Numbered from the stretch's first letter, positions 21,177 through 35,091 are shown. The stretch: 64,000 nucleotides of DNA from Lysobacter firmicutimachus (GCF_037027445.1 NZ_JBANDL010000002.1:4436001-4500000), one strand, 5' to 3'. Numbers and translations: made by a program. Notes: generated from the sequence alone by a model not told the origin.

Positions 21177-22154
21177 CTAGTCGCGCACCGTCCCGGATTC
21201 GATCAGCCGCGGCTCGGCCAAGGCACCACAGGCATCGTCGGCGCCGAACAGCAGCGTCGACGGGACCGCGCCGTAGTAGCCATCGCCCACCCGGTTGTCG
21301 CGGAACACGTTGCCGGCCGAGGGGCATTCCGGCCGCGGCAGGGTGCAGCGCTCGATGCAGTACCAATCCGAGTAAGCCGCGCGCTTTCCGGCCCGGTCGA
21401 AGACGTTGTCGGCCATCCGGTTGGCGTCGGCGCCGTCGCGGGTGCGGATCGCGTCGCCGTTGACCGCGACGAAACGGTTGCGTTCGATCCGGTTGGCGCT
21501 GGCGCCGTGGGCGAGGTAGATCGCGTGCAGATAGCCCGAGTACTCGCCGGGATTCTCGATCGACTCGAAGTGATTGTCGTACAAGCCGTTGTAGCGCGAA
21601 TTGATCAGCCGCACCGCCGCGTACGAGTACGGCGCCGGACCCGCGCCGTAGCGGCCGCCGATGCGGACGAAGCGCAGGTTGCGCACTTCGTTGTAGCCGT
21701 TCCAGCCGCCGGCCGGGTCGTTGCGGTCGCCGACCAGATCGATGCCGAGCCAGTAGTTGGTCACGGTCAGATAGCGGAACTGCAGTTTCGACGCGCCGGC
21801 GGCGCTGCGCAGCTCGAACCAGGTGCCGGCGCTGCCGCCGCCATCGAACACCGGCCGCGTGCCCGCGCCGGGTGTCGGCAGGAAGCTGATGCGGTGACCG
21901 TTCAAGTACGTCCATAGGACCTGTTGGCCGCGGTAGGTCCCCGGCGCGATCCTTATCTCGATGTCCTCGCGCGGCGCATGGGCTTGCAGCAGCCGGTCGG
22001 CGCGGGCCAGCGTGCGGATCGCGGTCGCGGCGCTGCGTCCGTCGCGGGCGTCGTCGCCGTCGGCCGCCAGGTACAGGCGGAACACCGCCTGCGCCGGCGG
22101 CGCGCACAGCAAGGCGACTGCGGCCAGCGTCGCGCCGGCGAGCCTGGTGATCAT
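21177..22154 (-). CDS. Secreted right-handed parallel beta-helix protein
   Basis: A 325-residue exported protein with signal peptide (LAGATLAAVALLCAPPAQA). From about residue 85 onward it shows the spaced N-x-F/V and GI-x-L pattern of beta-helix coils (LQFRYLTVTNYWLGIDLVG, ANRIERNRFVAVNGDAIRTRDGADANRMADNVFD). This fold is shared by pectate-lyase-like polysaccharide lyases, carbohydrate-binding proteins and adhesins. No clear catalytic lysine/arginine arrangement can be assigned, so enzyme activity is uncertain. The C-terminal part has four Cys that may form disulphides. Confidence 0.8.
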   Translation of the reverse strand: MITRLAGATLAAVALLCAPPAQAVFRLYLAADGDDARDGRSAATAIRTLARADRLLQAHAPREDIEIRIAPGTYRGQQVLWTYLNGHRISFLPTPGAGTRPVFDGGGSAGTWFELRSAAGASKLQFRYLTVTNYWLGIDLVGDRNDPAGGWNGYNEVRNLRFVRIGGRYGAGPAPYSYAAVRLINSRYNGLYDNHFESIENPGEYSGYLHAIYLAHGASANRIERNRFVAVNGDAIRTRDGADANRMADNVFDRAGKRAAYSDWYCIERCTLPRPECPSAGNVFRDNRVGDGYYGAVPSTLLFGADDACGALAEPRLIESGTVRD

Positions 22155-22227
22155 CGGTCGGCCCCCGCGCGTCCCCCGCGCCAGGGCAGGCTAGCGCGCG
22201 CGTCGCGCGCGCTGCGGTGCCGCGCAT

Positions 22228-22258
22228 CACGGAACGCGCCGCTCCGGCGCGTTCCGTG
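22228..22258 (-). terminator. Strong hairpin after glmU
   Basis: ACGGAACGCGCC-gctcc-GGCGCGTTCCGT is a perfect 12-base stem, extended by one more C-G pair, just beyond the glmU stop. It has no T-run, so it is either a U-less terminator or an RNA-stabilising 3' hairpin. Confidence 0.5.
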
Positions 22259-22267
22259 GCGTCGCGC

Positions 22268-23632
22268 TTACTTCTTCTTGACCGGGCGCTTCCAGCCTTC
22301 GACCGTGGCCTGGCGCGCGCGCGCCACGGTCAGTTCGCCGGCCGGCGCCGTGCGGGTGATGACCGAACCGGCGGCGATGGTCGCGTCCTTGCCGATCGTC
22401 ACCGGCGCCACCAGCGAAGCGTTGGAACCGATGAAGGCGCCGTCCTCGATCGTGGTCACCGACTTGTTGACCCCATCGTAGTTGCAGGTGATGGTGCCGG
22501 CGCCGACGTTGACCCCGGCGCCGATCACCGCGTCGCCGAGGTAGGTCAGATGGTTGGCCTTGCTGCCGACGCCGACCCGAGCGTTCTTGGTCTCGACGAA
22601 GTTGCCGACGTGGGCGCCGTCGGCCAGCACCGTGCCCGGACGCAGGCGCGAATACGGGCCGATCTGCGCGGCGCCCTCGACCACCACGCCGTCGAGATCG
22701 CAATGCGCGCGCACTTCGGTGCCGGCGCCCAGGCGCACGTCCTTGAGCCGGCTGAACGGACCGATGCGCACGCCGTCGCCGAGTTCGACCGTGCCTTCGA
22801 GGACCACGTCGACATCGATCTCGACATCGCGCCCGACCGTCACCGTGCCGCGCTGGTCGTAGCGCGCGGGATCGGCCAGGCGCGCGCCCTGCACGCACAA
22901 CGCACGCGCGGCGCGGCGCTGGAACGCGCGCTCGAGCTGGGCCAGCTGCCAGGGATCGTTGGCGCCTTCGACCTCGATCGGGTCGTCGACGTGGACCATC
23001 TCGGCCGCGGTGTACTCGGCCGCGGCCGAGCCGAACACGTCGGTCAGGTAGTACTCGCCCTGGGCGTTGTCGTTGCCCAGGCGCTCCAGCCAGCGCCGCA
23101 GCGGTTCGCCGTCGGCGACCAGGATGCCGGTGTTGACGGTGCGGATCGCGCGCTGCTCCTCATCGGCGTCCTTGTGCTCGACGATGCGGCCGACCCGGCC
23201 TTCCGGATCGCGCACGATGCGGCCGTAACCGGTCGGGTCGTCGAGATCGGCGACCAGCACCGCGATCCGCCCCGGTGCCGCGAGCAGGCGTTGCAGGGTG
23301 TTCGGCGCGATCAGCGGCACATCGCCGTACAGGATCAGCACGCGCGCGTCCTGCGGCACGTCCGGCATCGCCTGCTGCACCGCATGGCCGGTGCCCAGGC
23401 GTTCGCTCTGTTCGGCCCAGGACAGGTCGTCCTGGCCGGCGAACGCGGCCCGCACCTGCTCGCCGCCGTGGCCGTAGACCACATGAATGCCGGCCGGGTT
23501 CAGCGCGCGCGCGGTGTCGATCACGTGCGCCAGCATCGGCCGCCCGGCGATCTTCTGCAGCACCTTGGCGGTGGCCGACTTCATCCGCTTGCCCTCGCCC
23601 GCGGCGAGGATGACGATATGCAACTGGTTCAT
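22268..23632 (-). CDS. glmU: Bifunctional GlcNAc-1-P uridyltransferase / GlcN-1-P acetyltransferase
   Basis: Makes UDP-N-acetylglucosamine from glucosamine-1-phosphate in two steps. The 454 residues fit the family. The N-terminal uridyltransferase domain begins [16 protein letters not shown] and includes [15 protein letters not shown] and the metal-site YGDVPL. The C-terminal left-handed beta-helix (from about 250) shows hexapeptide repeats and the acetyltransferase region [24 protein letters not shown] and NYDG. The start at 23632 (MNQLHIV) matches family N-termini; an ATG at 23647 (MARDSMNQ) is possible and has AAGGA upstream. Works with glmS of the same window. Confidence 0.98.
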   Translation of the reverse strand: MNQLHIVILAAGEGKRMKSATAKVLQKIAGRPMLAHVIDTARALNPAGIHVVYGHGGEQVRAAFAGQDDLSWAEQSERLGTGHAVQQAMPDVPQDARVLILYGDVPLIAPNTLQRLLAAPGRIAVLVADLDDPTGYGRIVRDPEGRVGRIVEHKDADEEQRAIRTVNTGILVADGEPLRRWLERLGNDNAQGEYYLTDVFGSAAAEYTAAEMVHVDDPIEVEGANDPWQLAQLERAFQRRAARALCVQGARLADPARYDQRGTVTVGRDVEIDVDVVLEGTVELGDGVRIGPFSRLKDVRLGAGTEVRAHCDLDGVVVEGAAQIGPYSRLRPGTVLADGAHVGNFVETKNARVGVGSKANHLTYLGDAVIGAGVNVGAGTITCNYDGVNKSVTTIEDGAFIGSNASLVAPVTIGKDATIAAGSVITRTAPAGELTVARARQATVEGWKRPVKKK

Positions 23633-23722
23633 CGAATCACGAGCCATCGAGAATGTCCGATTCCTTGACGCGCATGCCGCGCCCGGGCCGAATCTTAGCA
23701 ACTGTCGATTGCGGGACCCTGC

Positions 23723-25306
23723 ATGTCCGCTGAGCGAGTTTCCTGGCGCCCCGCCGCCGCCGTGGCCCTGTTCTTCACCCTGCTCGCAGCCCTGGTGCAG
23801 CGCCAGGACGCGAACTGGGACCTGCGTAACTATCATTTGTATACGCCGTTGGCATGGCTGGACGGTCGGCTGCAGACCGACATCGCCGCGGCGCAGATGC
23901 AGACCTGGCACAACCCCATCGCCGATCTGCCGTTCGCGTTGCTGGTGCGCGCCGGCGCGGGCGGTTGGCTGGTGTCGCTATGGCTGGCGCTGCCGACCTT
24001 CCTCGCCCTGTCGTTCGGCTTGCGCCTGCTCGACCGCCTGTGGCCGGCGCAGCGCAGCCCGCTGCGCACTTGGATGGCCGGCTTGGTCGCGATCACCGGC
24101 GCGGCGGTCTATCCGGGCGCGGCGGCGACCTTCAACGACCACATCGTCGCCGCTTTCGTACTCGGCGGCCTGTGGTGGATGGCCGATTCGCAGTCGCACC
24201 GCGGCGCCTGGAAGACCTGGCTGCCGATCGGCCTGCTCGGCGGACTCGCCGCCGGGCTGAAGCTGACGGCGGCGATGTACTGCCTGGGCTTCGTCGCCGC
24301 CGCGGCGCTGGCCGGGCCCTGGCGGCAGGCGCCGGCGCGGCTGTGCGCGCTGGCCGTGGGCGGACTCATCGGCGCCGCGCTGAGTTGGGGGCCATGGGGC
24401 TGGTATCTATGGCAGCACCACGGCAATCCGCTGTTTCCCTATTTCAATCACTGGTTCCATTCGCCCGACGCGCTGTTCGAAGATCGGCGCGACCTGCGCT
24501 TCCTGCCGCAGACCGCCTGGGACGCGTTGAACGTGCCGTTGCGCCTGCTGCGCAAGAGCAACGATTTCTCCGAGGCCTCGCTGGCCGACGCGCGCCTGCT
24601 GCTCGGCTTCGCCGCGCTCGCCGGCTGGCTGTGGGCGGGGCGCCGCCGCGATGGCGCGGCGGAATCCGCGGACAGCGCGCAAAGCGCGGCGCGGGCGCTG
24701 CGTTGGCCGCTGCTGGGCTTCGTCCTGACCAGCTACGCGTTCTGGCTCGGCGTCTACAGCATCTACCGCTATCTGCTGCCGCTGGAGCTGCTGTGCTCGC
24801 TGCTGATCGTCGGCCTGCTGTCGCAGGCGTTCGCGCGGCGCTGGACCCGTACCGCCCTCGTGCTCGGCGCGTTGCTCGCGATCGCGCCGACCAAGCATCC
24901 CGGCTGGGGCCGCGATCCGTTCCGCACGCCGATGATTTCGGTCGCCTTCCCCGCGCTGCCGCCCGGCAGCCTGATCGTGTCCAGCACCGAGGAACCGATC
25001 GGCCACGCCGCCGCGTTCCTGCCGCGCGAGGTGCCGCTGTACGCGATCCGCAACAACTTCATGGACCCGCAGCGCTGCACGCGCCTGCAACGACAGGTCG
25101 AGCACGGCATCGCGACGCATCCGGGGCCGCTGTGGCTGCTGCGTCCAGTGGCGGTCGATGCGATCGCCGCGCAGCGCATGAGCCTGTATGGGCTGCACCT
25201 GGACGGCGCTTGCCGTCCGATCGAAGACAGCCTGGCGCGATTGGAGCTGTGCCCGCTGCGGCGCGAGCCGTTCACTCCGATTTGTAACGCACCACCTGGT
25301 CGGTGA
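23723..25306 (+). CDS. Polytopic membrane protein, GT-C-type glycosyltransferase candidate
   Basis: A 527-residue protein with about ten transmembrane helices up to residue 400 and a small C-terminal soluble domain. The first external loop contains [21 protein letters not shown], with the acidic D-x-N and NYH elements where GT-C enzymes have catalytic Asp residues. Together with the neighbouring GtrB-like and GtrA-like genes this suggests transfer of a sugar from undecaprenyl phosphate to a cell-surface polymer. The 3' end overlaps the convergent glycosyltransferase gene by 35 bases. Confidence 0.65.
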   Translation: MSAERVSWRPAAAVALFFTLLAALVQRQDANWDLRNYHLYTPLAWLDGRLQTDIAAAQMQTWHNPIADLPFALLVRAGAGGWLVSLWLALPTFLALSFGLRLLDRLWPAQRSPLRTWMAGLVAITGAAVYPGAAATFNDHIVAAFVLGGLWWMADSQSHRGAWKTWLPIGLLGGLAAGLKLTAAMYCLGFVAAAALAGPWRQAPARLCALAVGGLIGAALSWGPWGWYLWQHHGNPLFPYFNHWFHSPDALFEDRRDLRFLPQTAWDALNVPLRLLRKSNDFSEASLADARLLLGFAALAGWLWAGRRRDGAAESADSAQSAARALRWPLLGFVLTSYAFWLGVYSIYRYLLPLELLCSLLIVGLLSQAFARRWTRTALVLGALLAIAPTKHPGWGRDPFRTPMISVAFPALPPGSLIVSSTEEPIGHAAAFLPREVPLYAIRNNFMDPQRCTRLQRQVEHGIATHPGPLWLLRPVAVDAIAAQRMSLYGLHLDGACRPIEDSLARLELCPLRREPFTPICNAPPGR

Positions 25307-26216
25307 TCAGGCGCAGGATCTCGTTCGAACGCCGGTTGACCGTGTCCAGGATCAGGCCGGTGGCCAGCAGGATGAACGCGGTCAGCGCCAAGGCCGCGGC
25401 GAGCACCGCGGTCGAAGGATGAGTGACCGCGCCGGTGAGGCTGTACTCGTGGACCACGAAAGCGCCGAAGCCGACGCTGGCCAGCGCCGCCAGCAGCGCG
25501 GCGGTGCCGAAGAACAGCAGCGGGCGCAGGTCCTTGAACAGAAAGCCGATGGTGCGCAGTACCCGGAAGCCGTCGCGAAAGGTGTTGAGCTTGGACTCGC
25601 TGCCTTCCGGGCGCACGCCGTAGGGCACGGTGCGCTCGCTGAGCACGAAGGCGTTGGCCATCGCGAACACGGTCATTTCGGTTTCGATCTCGAAACCGCG
25701 CGACAGCACCGGCATCGACTTGACGAAACGGCGCGAGAACGCGCGATAGCCCGACAGCACGTCGCGCACCGGTTGGCCGAACAGGCGGCCGATGCTCCAA
25801 CGCACCAGCTTGTTACCGAAGCCGTGGAAGCGCCGGAACGAATCCGAATCGTGCTGTTCCAGGCGGGTGCCGACGACCATGTCGGCGCGGCCTTCGATCA
25901 CATCCTCGAGCAGGGCCAAGGCGTGTTCGGCCGGATAGGTGTCGTCGCCGTCCACCATCAGGTACACGTCGGCCTCGACCTCTCGGAACATGGTCCGCAC
26001 CACGTTGCCCTTGCCCTTGGCCGGCACCCGCCGCACCCGCGCGCCGGCGCCAAGCGCCAGCGCGGCGGTGTCGTCGCTACTGGCGTTGTCGAACACCCAG
26101 ATCTCGGCATCGGGCAGCGCGCGGCGAAAATCGGCGACCACCTTGGCCACCGTTTTGGCTTCGTTGTAGCAAGGGATCAGGACCGCGCTGCGCAAACCGC
26201 CGCTCCGGGAGGCCAT
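25272..26216 (-). CDS. Family 2 glycosyltransferase, GtrB/DPM1-like
   Basis: A 314-residue enzyme with an N-terminal GT-A domain (SAVLIPCYNEAKTVAKVV, then the metal-binding DGDD at about 105 in MVDGDDTYPAEHA) and two C-terminal transmembrane helices (about 232-256 and 268-292). This plan is that of polyprenyl-phosphate glycosyltransferases, which move a sugar from a nucleotide donor to undecaprenyl phosphate at the inner membrane face. The sugar is not predictable. The gtrA-like gene is divergent, 110 bases away, and the GT-C candidate is convergent, so the trio surrounds this gene. Confidence 0.85.
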   Translation of the reverse strand: MASRSGGLRSAVLIPCYNEAKTVAKVVADFRRALPDAEIWVFDNASSDDTAALALGAGARVRRVPAKGKGNVVRTMFREVEADVYLMVDGDDTYPAEHALALLEDVIEGRADMVVGTRLEQHDSDSFRRFHGFGNKLVRWSIGRLFGQPVRDVLSGYRAFSRRFVKSMPVLSRGFEIETEMTVFAMANAFVLSERTVPYGVRPEGSESKLNTFRDGFRVLRTIGFLFKDLRPLLFFGTAALLAALASVGFGAFVVHEYSLTGAVTHPSTAVLAAALALTAFILLATGLILDTVNRRSNEILRLITDQVVRYKSE

Positions 26217-26326
26217 GGGATTGGGCGCGATGGTACAGGGTCGTGTGGCTAGAATGCGCGAATGCCCGGTTCCCAGTCCGCTGCCGTACGCTCCGCCCCC
26301 TTCGCCTCGCGCGAGGGCCGTCGCGC

Positions 26327-26710
26327 ATGAGCCTGACCCGCCAGGGCCGCAACTACCTCATCTTCGGCGCCCTGCAGTACGTCCTCGACTGGGGCGTCAT
26401 GGTCGGGCTCAGCCACCTGGGCATGCCGGTGGAGGCCGCCAACTTGGCCGGACGCATCAGCGGCGCCATGCTCGGGTTCTGGCTCAACGGCCGCTTCACC
26501 TTCGCCGGCGACGACACCACGGTGGGACGGCGCCAGTTCGGCCGCTTCGTGACCATGTGGATCGGCACCACCCTGGTCAGCACCTGGGCGGTAGGCACGG
26601 TCGACGACTACGCCGGGCTCCGATGGACCTGGCTGGCCAAGCCCTTGATCGAAATCGTCCTCGGCGGCGTCGGTTTCCTGATCTCGCGCCATTGGGTGTA
26701 TCGGCGCTGA
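26327..26710 (+). CDS. GtrA family membrane protein
   Basis: A 127-residue protein with four transmembrane helices (QYVLDWGVMVGLSHLG; NLAGRISGAMLGFWLNGRFTF; RFVTMWIGTTLVSTWAVG; PLIEIVLGGVGFLISRHWVY). The N-x-R-F-T-F and terminal RHWVYRR are characteristic of GtrA, a proposed flippase or scaffold for undecaprenyl-phosphate-linked sugars. The start at 26327 is preferred to 26243, whose extension is Arg-rich. Divergent from the GtrB-like gene. Confidence 0.85.
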   Translation: MSLTRQGRNYLIFGALQYVLDWGVMVGLSHLGMPVEAANLAGRISGAMLGFWLNGRFTFAGDDTTVGRRQFGRFVTMWIGTTLVSTWAVGTVDDYAGLRWTWLAKPLIEIVLGGVGFLISRHWVYRR

Positions 26711-26761
26711 GGTTCGCGGACGTAGCGGCTGACCGCCGGCACCGCGATCGCACCGGATTGC

Positions 26762-26792
26762 GCTCGCGGCTGACCCGCTCCTACAGAGCGCG
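26762..26792. repeat. REP-type extragenic palindrome
   Basis: On the minus strand this reads TGTAGGAGCGGGTCAGCCGCGA, the widespread TGTAGGAGCGGC...GCCGCGA repetitive extragenic palindrome. A related partial copy lies at about 26720-26740. The same element recurs at 45215-45241. Confidence 0.65.
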
Positions 26793-26811
26793 GACGCGCC
26801 ACGCAGAAACG

Positions 26812-26838
26812 AAAACGCCGGCGCGGGGCCGGCGTTTT
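26812..26838 (-). terminator. Rho-independent terminator of the atp operon (possibly bidirectional)
   Basis: AAAACGCCGGC-gcggg-GCCGGCGTTTT is a perfect 11-base stem with A and T tracts on both sides, 25 bases beyond the atpC stop. It can end the atp transcript on the minus strand and the gtrA transcript on the plus strand. Confidence 0.88.
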
Positions 26839-26862
26839 CGCATCGGGCCGCAGCGCGACCGA

Positions 26863-27288
26863 TCAGTGCTTGACGTTCTTGCGCAGGCGCTCGAGCGCCT
26901 GCAACTGCGCCATCGCCTCGGCCAGCTTGGCCTGGGCTTCGGCGACGTCCATCTGCGGGCCGCGGTTGGCCAGCGCGCGCTCGGCTTCTTCCTTGGCCGC
27001 GCGCACGGCGGCCTCGTCGATGTCCTGGGCGCGGATCGCGGTGTCGGCCAGCACGGTCACGACCTGCGGCTGCACTTCGAGGATGCCGCCGGACACGGCG
27101 AAATCCAGCTGCTCGCCGCTGGGCAGGGTCACCACGACCTTGCCGGGCTTGAGGCGGGTGATCAGCGGCGCGTGCCGCGGGGCGATACCGAGCTCGCCGA
27201 TCTCGCCGGTGGCGACCAGCAGCGTCGCTTCGCCGTGGAAGATTTCTTCCTCGGCGCTGACGATGTCGCAACGGAAGGTGGATGCCAT
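26863..27288 (-). CDS. atpC: ATP synthase F1 subunit epsilon
   Basis: The 141-residue epsilon subunit of the central stalk, which can inhibit ATP hydrolysis. The N-terminal beta-sandwich ([42 protein letters not shown]) has the typical GELGI-PRHAPL motif, and the C-terminal two-helix hairpin is rich in Ala, Glu and Arg. Last gene of the operon, followed by a strong terminator. Confidence 0.97.
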   Translation of the reverse strand: MASTFRCDIVSAEEEIFHGEATLLVATGEIGELGIAPRHAPLITRLKPGKVVVTLPSGEQLDFAVSGGILEVQPQVVTVLADTAIRAQDIDEAAVRAAKEEAERALANRGPQMDVAEAQAKLAEAMAQLQALERLRKNVKH

Positions 27289-27313
27289 GTCTCTCTCGCT
27301 TCGCTCGTTCGAC

Positions 27314-27418
27314 GGGATTGGTGATTAGGGATTGGGGATTCGTAGATGCGACGTACGGAGATCGGCCTTCGCCGATCCCGAACCACGAGTCACGAATCCC
27401 GAGACGCCGTCAGGCGTC

Positions 27419-27420
<2 letters not shown>
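27314..27420. repeat. GGATT-type palindromic repeat between atpD and atpC, plus short hairpin
   Basis: Tandem GGGATTGG/GGGATTCG units (27314-27342) face CGAATCCC/ATCCCG units (27375-27402), so the RNA can fold into a long imperfect hairpin. Next to it, GAGACGCC-gtca-GGCGTCTC at 27401-27420 is a perfect 8-base stem touching the atpD stop codon. Similar GGATT elements occur twice more in this operon. Confidence 0.7.
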
Positions 27421-28915
<1,495 letters not shown>

Positions 28916-29779
28916 TTAGACCGCCGCGGCGCCGCCGACGATTTCGGAGATTTCCTGGGTGATCGCTGCCTGACGGGCCTTGTTGTAGACCAGGTTCAAG
29001 GTGCCGATCAGCTTGGTGGCGTTGTCGCTCGCCGCCTTCATCGCGACCATGCGCGCGGCATGCTCGGAGGCCACGTTCTCCAACACCGCCTGGTACACCA
29101 GCGACTCGATGTAACGGGTCAGCACGTGGTCGAGCACGGTCTGCGCATCGGGTTCGTAGATGTAGTCCCAGTCGTGCTTGGCGACCTGCGTCTCCGGTTC
29201 CGGCAGCGGCAGCAGCTGATCGAACGCCGCGCGCTGGGTCATGGTGTTGACGAAGTCGTTGTAGCAGACGAATACGCGGTCGATGCTGCCGGCGCTGTAG
29301 GCGTCCAGCATCACCTTGATCACGCCGACCAGCTGCTCCAGGTGCGGCTGGTCGCCCAGGTGGGTGACCGAAGCCAGCATGTTGACCTTGATCCGGCGGA
29401 AGAACACCGAGGCCTTCTGGCCGATGGTGACCACGTCGACCTCGACGCCCTGCTCCTGCCACTTGCGGAACTCGCCGAGCAGCTTGCGGAACAGGTTGTT
29501 GTTGAGGCCGCCGGCCAGGCCGCGGTCGGACGACACGATCACGTAGCCGACGCGCTTCACGTCCTTGCGCTCGACCATGTACGGATGCCGGTAATCGGAA
29601 TTGGCCTGGGCCAGGTGACCGATCACCTGCTTGATCACGCGCGCGTACGGGCGCGAGGTCTTCATCCGATCCTGCGCCTTGCGGATCTTGGAAGCCGAGA
29701 CCATTTCCAGCGCGCGGGTCACCTTGCGGGTGTTCTGCACGCTCTTGATCTTGGTTTTGATTTCTCTGCCGCCGGCCAT
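28916..29779 (-). CDS. atpG: ATP synthase F1 subunit gamma
   Basis: The rotor subunit, 287 residues, forming the coiled-coil shaft inside the alpha/beta hexamer. The N-terminal helix ([26 protein letters not shown]) and the C-terminal helix ([18 protein letters not shown]) are the conserved coil arms; the middle ([17 protein letters not shown]) is the Rossmann-like body. In the standard position between atpA and atpD. Confidence 0.98.
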   Translation of the reverse strand: MAGGREIKTKIKSVQNTRKVTRALEMVSASKIRKAQDRMKTSRPYARVIKQVIGHLAQANSDYRHPYMVERKDVKRVGYVIVSSDRGLAGGLNNNLFRKLLGEFRKWQEQGVEVDVVTIGQKASVFFRRIKVNMLASVTHLGDQPHLEQLVGVIKVMLDAYSAGSIDRVFVCYNDFVNTMTQRAAFDQLLPLPEPETQVAKHDWDYIYEPDAQTVLDHVLTRYIESLVYQAVLENVASEHAARMVAMKAASDNATKLIGTLNLVYNKARQAAITQEISEIVGGAAAV

Positions 29780-29794
29780 TGCTCGCTCCGCTCA

Positions 29795-29882
29795 CGGGAT
29801 TGGCGATTCGGGATTCGGGATTCGTTCGAACCGATCCCGCGTCTCTCTTCAGCCAATCCCCAATCCCGAATCCCTAATCCCG
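29795..29882. repeat. GGATT-type palindromic repeat between atpA and atpG
   Basis: GGGATTGGCGATTCGGGATT and following units (about 29795-29823) are mirrored by CCAATCCCCAATCCCGAATCC (about 29853-29882), giving a long stem with a loop of about 30 bases. It fills almost the whole intergenic gap. Confidence 0.72.
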
Positions 29883-29887
29883 CCGGC

Positions 29888-31438
<1,551 letters not shown>

Positions 31439-31495
31439 TGTCGTTTCCTTGGTCCTGCATCGCGATGGGCGACGCGCGGGTGCTTTCTTTTGTTT

Positions 31496-31570
31496 GGGAT
31501 TGGGGATTGGCGATTCGGGATTCGTTCAAGCCTTGGCTTCTCGAATCCCGAATCCCGAAACCCGAATCCC
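31496..31570. repeat. GGATT-type palindromic repeat between atpH and atpA
   Basis: GGGATTGGGGATTGGCGATT and a further GGGATTCG unit (31496-31523) are mirrored by CGAATCCCGAATCCCG and CCCGAATCCC (31541-31570), a very long near-perfect stem with a loop of about 17 bases. Third and tightest copy in the operon. Confidence 0.75.
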
Positions 31571-31574
31571 GGCT

Positions 31575-32102
31575 TCAGCCGGCCAGCGCCGTCTGCAGGC
31601 GCGCGAGCTTGCCCTTCAGCGAGCCGTCGATGACGACGTCGCCGGCGTCGATCACCGCGCCGCCGATCAGCGAAGCGTCGACCGCGGTCTCGACTTCGAC
31701 CTGGCGGCCGAAGCGCTTGACCAGCGCGGCCTTGATCGAGTCCAGCTCGGCCGCCGGCAGGTCGCTGGCGGAGGTGACCTTGGCCTTGACCACGCGGTCG
31801 GCGTCGGCGCGCAGCTCTTCGAACAGACCGGCGATTTCCGGCAGCAGGCCGAGGCGACGGTTGTCGGAGAGCAGCGCCAGGAAGCGCTGCACCGATTCGT
31901 CCGCGCCGTCGATCGCGACCAGGCCGACGGCGTCGGCCGCGCTCAGCTGCGGGTGGCCGAGGACCGCCTGCACCTGCGGGTCGGCGGCGACGCGCGCCGA
32001 AAAGGCGAGCGCCTGCGACCATTCGGCGGAGCGGCCGGCATCGCGCGCGAGCGCGAAGGCGGCGCGGGCGTACGGACGGGCGAGGGTGAGGTTCTGGCTC
32101 AT
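31575..32102 (-). CDS. atpH: ATP synthase F1 subunit delta
   Basis: The 175-residue delta subunit that ties the peripheral stalk to the top of F1. The conserved N-terminus LARPYARAAFALARD is present, and the C-terminal segment (VDASLIGGAVIDAGDVVIDGSLKGKLARL) is the family signature. Starts 16 bases after atpF. Confidence 0.98.
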   Translation of the reverse strand: MSQNLTLARPYARAAFALARDAGRSAEWSQALAFSARVAADPQVQAVLGHPQLSAADAVGLVAIDGADESVQRFLALLSDNRRLGLLPEIAGLFEELRADADRVVKAKVTSASDLPAAELDSIKAALVKRFGRQVEVETAVDASLIGGAVIDAGDVVIDGSLKGKLARLQTALAG

Positions 32103-32118
32103 CGCGTGGGCGTTCCGA

Positions 32119-32589
32119 TCAGATTTCTGCGGCCAGCTCGTCGAGCAGCGCCTTGTGGGCGTTGGCGTCGATTTCGCGCTTGAGCAGCTTCTCGGCGCCG
32201 GTCACGGCCAGCGCGGACACCTGCTTGCGCAGGTCTTCGCGGGCGCGGTCGGCGGCCGCTGCGATCTCGGCGTCGGCCAGCGCCTTCAGGCGGGTGGCTT
32301 CGACCATCGCATCGGTCTTGGCCTGGTCGACGATCTGATTGGCGCGCTGATGCGCCTGCTCGATGATCTCGTTGGCCTTGGTGCGGGCTTCGCGCAGCGC
32401 GGCGTCGACGCTTTCCTGCGCCTGGGCAAGGTCCTTCTGGCTGCGCTCGGCAGCGGCCAGGCCTTCGGCGATTTTCTTCTGGCGCTCTTCGATCGCTGCA
32501 TTCAGCGGCGGCCAAATGAACTTCATCGTGAACCAAACGAGGATCGCGAAGGAGAGCATCTGGCCGAAGAAAGTCATGTTGGGATTCAT
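32119..32589 (-). CDS. atpF: ATP synthase Fo subunit b
   Basis: The 156-residue peripheral-stalk subunit. One N-terminal transmembrane helix ([23 protein letters not shown]) is followed by a continuous charged coiled coil ([28 protein letters not shown]). It forms the stator dimer with delta. Confidence 0.98.
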   Translation of the reverse strand: MNPNMTFFGQMLSFAILVWFTMKFIWPPLNAAIEERQKKIAEGLAAAERSQKDLAQAQESVDAALREARTKANEIIEQAHQRANQIVDQAKTDAMVEATRLKALADAEIAAAADRAREDLRKQVSALAVTGAEKLLKREIDANAHKALLDELAAEI

Positions 32590-32676
32590 GACGGGTCCTC
32601 GACGTTGCTTACGTTGGGCCGGCGCTTACCGGCCCGGATTGCCCGGTCCGCGCCCGCGGGCGCGGACCGACACGGA

Positions 32677-34238
<1,562 letters not shown>

Positions 34239-34290
34239 GCGGGTCTCGTCGGTCTGGGGAGTGGCGCAAAGCGCCCGTTAGAGCCGCAAA

Positions 34291-34319
34291 AGTATAGAAC
34301 GCGGCCGACTTTGCGGCAA
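34291..34319 (-). promoter_or_regulatory. Sigma-70 promoter of the atp operon
   Basis: On the minus strand TTGCCG (34319-34314) and TATACT (34296-34291) are separated by exactly 17 bases, close to the housekeeping consensus. The expected start site is near 34284, giving a leader of about 46 bases before atpI. Confidence 0.75.
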
Positions 34320-34513
34320 CCGGCGACGTCACAGGGCGGTCAACGATTGTCCGGTCTATGGCTTCTATCGCGGCAGGCGGGTGACGGAGGCGGCCTTTCA
34401 TGCCGACACTGTCGCCGGAACCCCGCCGTCGTTGAATTACCCGTGAGGTAAGCAGGCGATACGGCCCCCGCAACCGATAGGTGAAAGCTATCACAACGCG
34501 CTGTTTTTTCGAT

Positions 34514-34560
34514 TTGCCTTTCCCCGGAACCGGCGTATTGTTGAGAACAATTCTCAACAA
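34514..34560 (+). promoter_or_regulatory. Promoter with overlapping Fur-like palindromic operator
   Basis: TTGCCT (34514-34519), 17 bases, TATTGT (34537-34542) form a sigma-70-type promoter. Overlapping the -10 and start site, TTGTTGAGAA-caa-TTCTCAACAA (34538-34560) is a perfect palindrome with 10-base arms. Its core TGAGAAC-A-ATTCTCA differs from the 7-1-7 Fur box TGAGAAT-n-ATTCTCA by one base. It lies 11 bases before the DUF2061 gene and would block transcription when occupied. Confidence 0.62.
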
Positions 34561-34571
34561 GGCCTCGCGCC

Positions 34572-34778
34572 ATGACCAAGACCCTGAGCTTCGCCTGCGT
34601 GCATTTCTCGGTCGCCTTCCTGGTCGGCTACCTGATGACGGGCAGCGTCTGGGTCGGCGGCGCCCTGGCCCTGGTCGAGCCGGCCTGCAACACGGTCGCC
34701 TTCCACCTGCACGAGAAGGTCTGGAAGCGGATCGAGCGCCGCCGCGCCGCGGCCGCCTCCCCGGCGCTGGCGTCCTGA
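34572..34778 (+). CDS. DUF2061 small membrane protein
   Basis: A 68-residue protein with two short transmembrane helices (FACVHFSVAFLVGYLMTG and VGGALALVEPACNTVAFHLHE), ending in a basic Arg-rich tail. The EPACNTVAF-x-x-HE-x-W pattern is the DUF2061 signature. The function of the family is unknown. Expression is probably controlled by the palindromic operator just upstream. Confidence 0.85.
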   Translation: MTKTLSFACVHFSVAFLVGYLMTGSVWVGGALALVEPACNTVAFHLHEKVWKRIERRRAAAASPALAS

Positions 34779-34801
34779 AGCGAATTCTTTGACGAACGGC
34801 G

Positions 34802-34936
34802 GAACCTTTCGCCGAGGCGCCGGTCAGTATTCGGGAACGCCCGCCGCCACTCTCTCCTCGTCAATGGCAAAGCAGCGGCGGGCACCCCGAAGCCCCGGCC
34901 TGATCCGCCGGGGCTTCGCCTTTAGGTCCGTTTTTT
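34802..34936 (+). ncRNA. Possible structured 3' leader or small RNA downstream of DUF2061
   Basis: Beyond the DUF2061 stop the sequence can form three consecutive hairpins: CGGCG-n8-CGCCG at about 34801-34818, GCCCGCCGC (about 34840) with GCGGCGGGC (about 34875-34883), and the terminator stem at 34889-34917. It could be a processed 3' end or an independent sRNA. No promoter is seen and no known RNA family is recognised. Confidence 0.25.
34889..34936 (+). terminator. Rho-independent terminator
   Basis: GAAGCCCCGGC-ctgatcc-GCCGGGGCTTC is a perfect 11-base stem, followed by a short TTT and then TTTTTT at 34931-34936. It ends the DUF2061 transcript. Confidence 0.82.
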
Positions 34937-35091
34937 GCGTCTACGGGTTCGCTGTTTGAGACATCGCGCTTTGCCGCAACGGGCGAGCGACGCTTTTTTC
35001 ACGGATGCGCTACTCCGCCGCGGGCATTGATGGACGCGACGGCACATGAATACGCCGTCATTCCCCCGCAGATCGCAGATGGAGCGCCTCC

